Below, piece by piece: positions 1-4,676 of a stretch of 8,013 bases of DNA. This stretch comes from Gordonia sp. (in: high G+C Gram-positive bacteria) (GTDB lineage Bacteria; Actinomycetota; Actinomycetes; Mycobacteriales; Mycobacteriaceae). Both the position numbers and the translations under genes were made by a program. The stretch is from assembly GCA_030152405.1 (NCBI GenBank), contig JASLJL010000170.1, positions 1 through 8,013 on the forward strand, read 5' to 3'. The notes beneath the pieces were generated by a model. It did no database searches. It worked only from the letters and a program-made list of their open reading frames with translations, and had not been told where the DNA came from. Positions within the stretch are counted from its first letter, which is position 1. Every line of letters begins with the position of its first letter.

Positions 1-414
1 GTCGAGTCGTACGGATTCGGGCGGCCTCCGCACGACCTCGAGGACATCCTCATCGCCTTCGAGTGGTCGGACGGCGAGAGCTCGTCGAACCTTCCCGGAC
101 ACGACCGTGCAGACGGCCTCCGGTCGTCGGGAGGGAACAGCAGTCGGCATCGGGGCAGGATGGGGCTGATCCTCGACCACCTCCCGCCCTCGGGTGAATT
201 CAGGATTCACACGCGGTGGCGACGGCAGGGACTCGGCGCTCGGTCGGCGGTGTTCTCCGCCGACGACCTCCGCCGCGCAGCGGAAGTGACGAGAGCCGAG
301 CCGTCGGTGTTCGACTCACCCGGCCCGGACTGGTTCGACGATTATGCGGCGCGACTCGCCCCGCGCCCGACATCCGACAAGCGATACCGGCCGTGGATTC
401 CGGAGCCTAACTGA
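1..414 (+). CDS. Hypothetical protein, 3' part only
   Basis: Frame 1 is open from the first base of the window to the TGA at 412-414, giving the last 137 residues of a protein whose start lies outside. Third codon positions are overwhelmingly G or C, which supports real coding on this strand. The fragment is hydrophilic, with an acidic stretch near its beginning (about residues 13-27 of the fragment), a Ser/Gly/Arg-rich segment at about 41-52, and a C-terminal part rich in Trp, Pro and Asp ending in Pro-Glu-Pro-Asn. I see no membrane segment, signal peptide or known catalytic motif and do not recognise the family. An ATG at 160 exists, but the frame is equally coding upstream of it, so it is unlikely to be the true start. 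The gene converges on the phosphatase gene with only 4 nt between stop codons and no evident terminator. Confidence 0.6.
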   Translation, partial: VESYGFGRPPHDLEDILIAFEWSDGESSSNLPGHDRADGLRSSGGNSSRHRGRMGLILDHLPPSGEFRIHTRWRRQGLGARSAVFSADDLRRAAEVTRAEPSVFDSPGPDWFDDYAARLAPRPTSDKRYRPWIPEPN

Positions 415-418
415 ACGC

Positions 419-1063
419 TCAGCCCATCGGGTCGACGATGGCGCCCTGCGCCGGGAGGTCGGCGGAGCCCCACCGCTCGACCACCCACAGGCCGTCGCGG
501 TACTCGAGGTCGATCGACCCGGTGTTCGGGAGGAAGTTCTCCATCGCGAACGTCGGATCGATCTGGGACAGGCGGGCGGCGATCAAGCGGATCGCGGCGC
601 CATGGGACACGAGGTACACGTCCCGGTCCTGATCGATGATGTACTTCCGGGTCAGCTCGTCGACGGTCGGCAGGTAGCGGTCGTGGAGCATCTCCAGCGA
701 TTCGCCGCCGGGCAGTCGCGCGTCGAGGTCCCCGTTGTGCCAGTGGGACACGACGTCGTGGAACTTCTCGTGGGCCTCGCGGTCGGACCGTCCCTCGAAG
801 TCGCCCACCTGGATCTCGTGGACGCCGTCGACGGAGACGATGTCCGACTCCCACGCCGATGCGATCATGTCGGCCGTCTGACGTGCGCGGTTGGCCACCG
901 AGTGGGCGAGGACCGCGCCGGCGCCCTCGGGGTGATCGAGGCCGAACCGCACGCCCTGACGGGCGCCGAAGTCGGTGAGCGATGCTCCGGGCAGCGCGGT
1001 GTCGAGGATCTTCATCACGTTCGACGTGGTCTCGCCGTGACGGACGAGGTGCAGTCGTGCCAT
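419..1063 (-). CDS. Histidine phosphatase / phosphoglycerate mutase family protein
   Basis: A 214-aa member of the branch-1 histidine phosphatase superfamily, predicted cytoplasmic. The N-terminal phospho-acceptor motif L-V-R-H-G-E-T (His9) is present. The second catalytic region V-S-H-G-A-A-I-R-L lies about two thirds along. The ATG at 1063 is chosen because the phospho-His motif normally lies within the first ten residues; a 45-residue extension into pheA is possible but has no support. GAAGGGA is a plausible ribosome site about 9 nt upstream. The gene starts 1 nt after the pheA stop, so the two are translationally coupled. The same pair exists in mycobacteria (Rv3838c-Rv3837c, from memory). 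Annotation as phosphoglycerate mutase is by family only. Many such actinobacterial proteins are phosphatases of small phosphoesters, and the substrate here is unknown. A role in glycolysis is not implied by this context. Confidence 0.9.
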   Translation of the reverse strand: MARLHLVRHGETTSNVMKILDTALPGASLTDFGARQGVRFGLDHPEGAGAVLAHSVANRARQTADMIASAWESDIVSVDGVHEIQVGDFEGRSDREAHEKFHDVVSHWHNGDLDARLPGGESLEMLHDRYLPTVDELTRKYIIDQDRDVYLVSHGAAIRLIAARLSQIDPTFAMENFLPNTGSIDLEYRDGLWVVERWGSADLPAQGAIVDPMG

Positions 1064-1064
1064 G

Positions 1065-1988
1065 TCAGTCGGTCCCTTCGAGCAGTCGCGCGAACCAGTC
1101 GTGCGATTCGGTGTGGTCTGGCGGCACGTCGGGGACCCCGCGATCGATCGGCCACGATCCGAGGTAGACCACTCGCTCCGATGTGCGGTGCAGGGCACGC
1201 AGGGCCTCTCCGACGGCGGCGTCGTCGACGTGGCCGCACGCGTCGAGGTAGAAGCGGTACTGACCGGGCGCGCCGGCGCCGCGCGGACGCGACTCGATGC
1301 GTGTCAGGTCGACGCCCCGGGTGGCGAACTCGTTCATGGCGCCGACGAGCGATCCCGGGACGTTCGGGAGGTCGAGGATCACGCTGGTGCGGTCCGCGCC
1401 GGTGGCCGGGGTGGGCGGTCCCGGCGGACCGAGCAGCAGGAAGCGGGTGACCGCATCGTCGGCGTCCGCGACGTGTTCGGCGAGTGGAACGAGCCCGCGC
1501 AGTGCCGCGGCGGCGGCCGTGGTGACGGCGGCGTCGGCGCGGCCGGCAGCCACGTCGGACGCCGCGCCGGCGTTCGACGTCGCGATCACGAACTCCGCGT
1601 TCGGGAACCTGTCGCCGACGCTGCGCCTGACCTGGGCAGACGCCACGGGATAGGCGGCGATGGTGCGGACGTCGTCGGCGGGTGTCGCGGTTCGGGCGGC
1701 GATCGTGAACGCGATGTCGAGAGACACCTCCGCGTACGCCTGCACCCGTCGCTGACCGTCGTGGGGGATGAGCGCGTCCATGGTCGCGGGGACCGCGCCT
1801 TCTAGCGAGCTCTCGATCGGGACGCAGCCGAAGTCGGCGTCGCCCGCGCGGACCGCGGCGATCACGGCGAGTGGACTGGGCAGCGGAGCCTTCTCGATCG
1901 TCTCGCCGTCGGGGCGCGTCGCGAGAATCGCGTCGAGCGCCATCTCGGTGAAGGTGCCTGCGGGACCGAAGTAAGCGAAGACTGGCAC
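1065..1988 (-). CDS. pheA: Prephenate dehydratase
   Basis: Converts prephenate to phenylpyruvate, the committed step to phenylalanine, in the cytoplasm. The 307-aa protein has the catalytic PDT domain at about residues 1-190, beginning with the typical A-Y-F-G-P-A-G-T-F-T-E and containing C-V-P-I-E-S-S and the catalytic-region T-R-F near its end. An ACT domain follows at about 198-275, with the G-S-L-V and E-S-R-P motifs that bind phenylalanine, so feedback inhibition is expected. It is monofunctional, with no chorismate mutase domain. I chose the GTG at 1988 because it aligns with the usual N-terminus (M-x-x-x-A-Y-x-G-P) and lies 7 nt after a TACTGT -10 element, suggesting a leaderless mRNA. 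The GTG at 1997 would add three residues, and it overlaps the -10. The phosphatase gene follows after 1 nt in the same operon. Confidence 0.95.
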   Translation of the reverse strand: MPVFAYFGPAGTFTEMALDAILATRPDGETIEKAPLPSPLAVIAAVRAGDADFGCVPIESSLEGAVPATMDALIPHDGQRRVQAYAEVSLDIAFTIAARTATPADDVRTIAAYPVASAQVRRSVGDRFPNAEFVIATSNAGAASDVAAGRADAAVTTAAAAALRGLVPLAEHVADADDAVTRFLLLGPPGPPTPATGADRTSVILDLPNVPGSLVGAMNEFATRGVDLTRIESRPRGAGAPGQYRFYLDACGHVDDAAVGEALRALHRTSERVVYLGSWPIDRGVPDVPPDHTESHDWFARLLEGTD

Positions 1989-1995
1989 GTCGTCC

Positions 1996-2001
1996 ACAGT
2001 A
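1996..2001 (-). promoter_or_regulatory. Candidate -10 element of a leaderless pheA promoter
   Basis: On the minus strand TACTGT fits the actinobacterial TANNNT -10 pattern. It is followed by 7 nt and then the GTG at 1988, so transcription could begin at or next to the start codon. No Shine-Dalgarno sequence is visible before either GTG, and no clear -35 hexamer is visible. This is a sequence-pattern inference only. Confidence 0.5.
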
Positions 2002-2063
2002 ACCGAGCGACGCCGGGTTGGGCCCGGGGTGAGTTCAGACGTTGACGCACCCGCCTCCTCGCA

Positions 2064-2082
2064 TTAAGTTAGGGTCACATAA
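2064..2082 (+). promoter_or_regulatory. Iron box 1 (DtxR/IdeR-type operator)
   Basis: The 19-nt site TTAAGTTAGGGTCACATAA matches the consensus TTAGGTTAGGCTAACCTAA at 15 of 19 positions by eye, with both outer TTA and TAA ends kept. It lies 36 nt upstream of the DUF2470 gene start. The candidate -10 TAACTT (2080-2085) spans the junction with the second box, a position where a bound repressor would block transcription. IdeR and DtxR with ferrous iron bind such sites. The M. tuberculosis relative of the downstream gene is, from memory, an IdeR-repressed gene. Confidence 0.75.
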
Positions 2083-2083
2083 C

Positions 2084-2101
2084 TTAGGGTTGCCTACTTA
2101 A
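2084..2101 (+). promoter_or_regulatory. Iron box 2 (imperfect)
   Basis: Directly after box 1, with 1 nt between them, lies TTAGGGTTGCCTACTTAA. Read on the minus strand it matches the DtxR/IdeR consensus at 15 of 18 positions if one base is deleted from the left half. The site is therefore degenerate and spaced one base short. It may give cooperative binding of a second dimer pair beside the better box. It ends 17 nt before the ATG. Confidence 0.5.
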
Positions 2102-2118
2102 CGATTCGAGGAGCGCAG

Positions 2119-2883
2119 ATGTCGACTGGTCACACGCACACCATCGCCGCGCCGTGCGACGCCGAGCTGATCCAGACCGCGTGCAGGCGCGCCGCGGGCG
2201 GCACGCTGTCCGTGGACGGATCCGACGCCGCCTGCGACGCCGTCGCCATGATCCACCTCTTCGAAGGCGATGCGTTCCTGCTCGTCGCCGACGACGCGCC
2301 CGCACTGAGCGCGGCGCGCGGGGAAGCCGAGTCGTCGGCGATGCTCGAAGTGATCGACACCGCGCCGCTGCAGCTGCGGGAGCGTGTTCGATCGCTGATC
2401 TGGCTCAGCGGAGGCCTGTACGAGGTTCCCGTCGAACTGCAGCGTGAGCTCGCCGTGGAGATCGCCGCTGAACAGCCCGACGAGCGCCTGCTCGACCTCG
2501 GCCACGGATACACGTTGATCCGGATGGCCGTCGAATCGGCGGTGATCGCGTCGGCGGCGGGCGCGGGCGCGGTGCCGGTGGAGGCGCTCGCAGGTGCCGA
2601 ACCGGACGTCTTCTGGGCTTTCGAGAGCGACTGGCTCGCGCATCTGGAGTCCGACCATGAGGATCTCGTTCACCAGTTGGCGCGGCGCATTCCGGCCCAC
2701 GCGCGCAACGGACGGGTGCGTCCGCTGCGCCTGGATCGGTTCGGCATCACCTTCCGAGTGGAGGGCGCAGACTCGGACGAGGACTTCCGACTCCCGTTCA
2801 GTCGGCCGGTGAATCGGGTCGTCGACCTCTCCGCGGCGCTCCACGCACTGGCGCTGCACCCGTCGATCGATCACCTCATCTGA
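2119..2883 (+). CDS. Iron-regulated DUF2470-domain protein (Rv3839-like)
   Basis: A 254-aa soluble protein. Its C-terminal part, about residues 170-245, has the DUF2470 pattern: W-L-A-H-L-E-S-D-H-E-D-L (His174, His180), then a conserved R-P-L-R-L-D-R-F-G-I segment and an F-S-R-P-V turn. DUF2470 is the small domain found after the flavin-reductase-like split barrel in haem-degrading HugZ-type proteins. The N-terminal part here (about 10-150) resembles the mycobacterial Rv3839 family and has no motif I can assign. Cys13, Cys22 and Cys39 lie near the N-terminus. The ATG at 2119 has a GAGGAG ribosome site 5 nt upstream. Iron boxes just upstream imply expression under iron limitation, which fits a role in iron or haem use, but the biochemical activity is not established here. 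It diverges from pheA. Confidence 0.88.
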   Translation: MSTGHTHTIAAPCDAELIQTACRRAAGGTLSVDGSDAACDAVAMIHLFEGDAFLLVADDAPALSAARGEAESSAMLEVIDTAPLQLRERVRSLIWLSGGLYEVPVELQRELAVEIAAEQPDERLLDLGHGYTLIRMAVESAVIASAAGAGAVPVEALAGAEPDVFWAFESDWLAHLESDHEDLVHQLARRIPAHARNGRVRPLRLDRFGITFRVEGADSDEDFRLPFSRPVNRVVDLSAALHALALHPSIDHLI

Positions 2884-2900
2884 CCTTCTCTCGATCTCCT

Positions 2901-2915
2901 GCTCCTCGGAGGAGC
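2901..2915 (+). repeat. Short perfect inverted repeat between DUF2470 and CPBP genes
   Basis: GCTCCTC-G-GAGGAGC is a perfect 7-nt inverted repeat with a one-base centre, 17 nt after the DUF2470 stop and 29 nt before the next start. It could form a short hairpin in RNA, but no T-run follows. It may be a weak terminator lacking a U-tract, a protein-binding dyad, or chance. Confidence 0.4.
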
Positions 2916-2932
2916 CGAGCGGGCAGTCGGTC

Positions 2933-2938
2933 TACCGT
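2933..2938 (+). promoter_or_regulatory. Candidate -10 element of a leaderless CPBP promoter
   Basis: TACCGT fits the TANNNT pattern and ends 6 nt before the GTG start at 2945, placing the expected transcription start at or beside the start codon. No Shine-Dalgarno sequence lies at normal spacing, and no clear -35 is seen. This arrangement is common in mycobacterial relatives and suggests that the membrane-protein gene has its own promoter rather than depending on the iron-regulated one upstream. Confidence 0.55.
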
Positions 2939-2944
2939 GACAGT

Positions 2945-3703
2945 GTGCGCGTGGACGATCCGAGGCAGCGTCGGGCGATAGTCGTAGAACTCGTCGTCGT
3001 CGGCGTGCTGACGTTCGGGTTCTCGGCGGTGTCGTCGATCTTGTCGTTGATCGAGATGCGACTCGGCGCCGGGATCTCGGCGACCACCGTCGCGCTGAAC
3101 CCGGCGGAGTCGTCGGTGGCCTTGATCGACGTCATCCGACAGTCGATGCGAGCGATCCGGTTGTTCGCCATCGGCGCGCTCGGCGCGTATCTCTTGTGGC
3201 GCAGCGGTATCCGGTTGAAAGACGTCGGTCTCGGTCGTCCGACGCGGAGAGACGTTGTGCCGGGCCTCGGTCTGGCCGCGCTGATCGGTGTCCCCGGACT
3301 GGCGTTGGTCGCGGCCGCGTCGGCCCTCGGGGTCAGCGGGAATCTGGTGCCCGCGCCCGCGGACAGCCCGTGGTGGCGGATCCTGCTGCTGTGCGTCATC
3401 GCGGCGGGCAACGCGGTCGCCGAAGAGATCGTCGTCGTCTGCTACTTCATGACTCGACTGCGGCAGTTGGGCGTGGGCGAGCGGTCGGTGCTCGCCTCGT
3501 CCGCGCTGCTGCGCGGCGGATATCACCTGTATCAGGGCCTCGGCGGCGGCCTCGGCAACATCGTCATGGGCGTGGTCTTCGGTCGGTGGTATCAGAAGAA
3601 GAACCGCCTGTGGCCGCTCGTGATCGCACACGCGGTGATCGACGTGGTCGCGTTCGTGGGCTATTCGCTGCTCGCCGGACATCTCGGCTGGCTGGGTCTC
3701 TGA
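2945..3703 (+). CDS. CPBP-family intramembrane protein (CAAX-protease/bacteriocin-processing type)
   Basis: A 252-aa polytopic inner-membrane protein with about six hydrophobic segments, roughly residues 11-36, 70-86, 105-130, 143-168, 180-213 and 223-247. The C-terminal half carries the CPBP (Abi) motifs in order: Glu160-Glu161 in A-E-E-I-V-V-V, His194 in L-R-G-G-Y-H, and His229 with Asp233 in H-A-V-I-D. These residues form the putative metal site of type II CAAX-like proteases. The Arg of the classical EExxxR motif is replaced by Val, with an Arg only at 171. Protease activity is an expectation from the family, and the substrate is unknown. GTG at 2945 is the likely start because of the -10 just upstream; GTG at 2951 is an in-frame alternative. 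It lies 61 nt after the DUF2470 gene on the same strand and is probably transcribed separately. Confidence 0.87.
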   Translation: MRVDDPRQRRAIVVELVVVGVLTFGFSAVSSILSLIEMRLGAGISATTVALNPAESSVALIDVIRQSMRAIRLFAIGALGAYLLWRSGIRLKDVGLGRPTRRDVVPGLGLAALIGVPGLALVAAASALGVSGNLVPAPADSPWWRILLLCVIAAGNAVAEEIVVVCYFMTRLRQLGVGERSVLASSALLRGGYHLYQGLGGGLGNIVMGVVFGRWYQKKNRLWPLVIAHAVIDVVAFVGYSLLAGHLGWLGL

Positions 3704-3714
3704 GCGAGCCGCCC

Positions 3715-3737
3715 AAAAAAGCCGGCAAATGCTCGGC
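3715..3737 (-). terminator. Rho-independent terminator (minus strand)
   Basis: On the minus strand GCCG-A-GC, loop ATTT, GC-CGGC forms a six-pair stem with one bulged A. It is followed immediately by TTTTTT (A run at 3715-3720 on the + strand). This is a textbook intrinsic terminator for transcripts coming from the tetR side. Read from the CPBP side there is no T-run. Confidence 0.75.
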
Positions 3738-3757
3738 TACGCCTATCGGGCCGTGAG

Positions 3758-3819
3758 AAAAGGGGAAGCGCGACGCGGATCAAGCTGGGGACCATGCCCC
3801 GCGACCCGCGTCGCGCTTC
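3758..3819 (-). terminator. Long hairpin with short T-run (possible second terminator)
   Basis: Bases 3765-3778 and 3806-3819 are perfect 14-nt complements. The 27-nt loop contains a further GGGG/CCCC pairing (3787-3790 with 3797-3800). On the minus strand the stem is followed by CCC and TTTT (3758-3761). The stem is unusually long and strong. It could act as an upstream terminator or as the body of a structured RNA ending at the T6 terminator 21 nt further on. Confidence 0.55.
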
Positions 3820-3822
3820 TAA

Positions 3823-3868
3823 CGATCCGAGCAGCTCCCTCCCAAGAGCCCCGATTCCACCCGGATCG
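3823..3868. repeat. Inverted repeat with internal stem
   Basis: CGATCCG (3823-3829) is complementary to CGGATCG (3862-3868). Between them a second short pairing GCTC (3834-3837) with GAGC (3846-3849) is possible. It adjoins the 14-bp hairpin with a 3-nt gap, which gives the region a continuous folded appearance. Function is unknown. Confidence 0.4.
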
Positions 3869-3910
3869 AGCCTGTGTGGCGACTGATCAAATATCAACCA
3901 GCGGCCTTGT

Positions 3911-3932
3911 TGTGAGACGTCGCAGTCTCACA
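3911..3932. repeat. Perfect 8-bp dyad
   Basis: TGTGAGAC and GTCTCACA flank a 6-nt centre. The dyad lies about 100 nt downstream of the first tetR stop and has no T-run on either side. It has the size of a dimer-binding operator but is not next to an obvious start codon. It could equally be an RNA hairpin in the long minus-strand leader or trailer. Confidence 0.45.
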
Positions 3933-4030
3933 TCCACTGCACGAACTTACCACGCAGTTAACCGCCCCGCATAGGCTCGGTATGACATTGAGCGTTGTAA
4001 TCGTGCCGCATCGACACACATAATGTGCAG

Positions 4031-4666
4031 TCAGTCGGAATCGACCGCAATGCGAACAAGCAGATCGGCGAGGAGATCGACGATCTGCTCGCGATCGGGT
4101 CGCGGGTCGGCCGTCGCCCAGCGATGGACCACTGCCGTCATCGACCCGATGAAAGCGGTCGCGTTGTAGTCGATCGGTTCGCTGGTGGTCCCCGGAAGAG
4201 ACGCGATCATCATCCCCATGTACCGGGCCCACTCCTCCCGGCTCCGGATCCGGTGAGACTCCATCGCCTCGGAGATGCCGCCGATCTCGACGAACGCGCA
4301 GCGAACGATCCGCTGATCACGTGCCACCGCGTCCAGGTAGGCGCGCATCGCATCGCGGGCGATCGTGCGCAGGTCGTCGGTGTCGCTGTCGGCGATCGCC
4401 GCAGACACCATCGCCAGGGCGGACTCCTGAATGCCCTGGTAGATCTCGGTGAGCAGTTCTTCGCTCCCCGAGTACTCCTCATAGAACTGACGACGCGACA
4501 GGCCGGCTTCGGCGCACAGCGCGGAGATGGTCACCCGGGCGAAGCCGAGCGTGCCGAACAGTTCCAGCCCCGCGGCCTGGAATCGCTCACGTCGGTCGGC
4601 GCGCCGGTCCGCCAACGACCGCCCGCGGTAGGAACGGCTCGAGGGAGCCGATCCGTCATCGGTCAC
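4031..4666 (-). CDS. TetR-family transcriptional regulator (downstream of MBL-Rieske gene)
   Basis: A 211-aa predicted repressor. The N-terminal helix-turn-helix lies at about residues 27-72: R-E-R-F-Q-A-A-G-L-E-L-F, then V-T-I-S-A-L-C-A-E-A-G-L-S-R-R-Q-F-Y-E-E-Y, the usual TetR DNA-binding signature. The remaining helical domain should bind an unknown ligand and dimerise. I chose the GTG at 4666 because it has an AGGA ribosome site 8 nt upstream and begins 10 nt after the stop of the preceding gene. The longer frame from an ATG at 4738 would overlap that gene by over 60 nt and add an unconserved Arg-rich tail. The tight spacing indicates cotranscription with the MBL-Rieske gene, so autoregulation of that operon is plausible. 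The long trailer downstream ends in an intrinsic terminator. Confidence 0.88.
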   Translation of the reverse strand: MTDDGSAPSSRSYRGRSLADRRADRRERFQAAGLELFGTLGFARVTISALCAEAGLSRRQFYEEYSGSEELLTEIYQGIQESALAMVSAAIADSDTDDLRTIARDAMRAYLDAVARDQRIVRCAFVEIGGISEAMESHRIRSREEWARYMGMMIASLPGTTSEPIDYNATAFIGSMTAVVHRWATADPRPDREQIVDLLADLLVRIAVDSD

Positions 4667-4676
4667 GGGCTCGTTC

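Larger units (their letters stand above)
3704..4030. other. Structured intergenic region between convergent genes
   Basis: This 327-nt stretch separates the CPBP gene (+) from the first tetR gene (-). I see no credible coding frame: the short frames at 3729-3974 (+) and 3661-3897 (-) lack codon bias and family resemblance. No tRNA or other known RNA could be recognised on either strand. It contains at least four dyads: 3721-3737, 3765-3819, 3823-3868 and 3911-3932. The two nearest the CPBP gene are followed by T-runs on the minus strand only. The part from about 3870 to 4030 is visibly richer in A and T than the flanking genes. It may be a long 3' untranslated region of the tetR transcript or hold a separate minus-strand small RNA. 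Confidence 0.6.

Noticed and set aside
344..1450. 368-aa + strand frame
   Set aside because: It is a shadow of the phosphatase and pheA genes on the minus strand and ends in an Arg-rich stretch.
2098..3682. Minus-strand frames of 258 and 268 aa
   Set aside because: They are antisense to the DUF2470 and CPBP genes, both of which have family motifs and sensible starts. The translations are Arg/Asp/Gln-rich with no motif.
3765..3819. Hairpin considered as part of a tRNA, SRP RNA or 6C RNA
   Set aside because: No anticodon or T-loop arrangement, no SRP core motif and no C-run loops could be found on either strand.
3661..3974. Small frames of 78 aa (-) and 81 aa (+)
   Set aside because: They span the strong hairpins, lack codon bias and good ribosome sites, and resemble no family.
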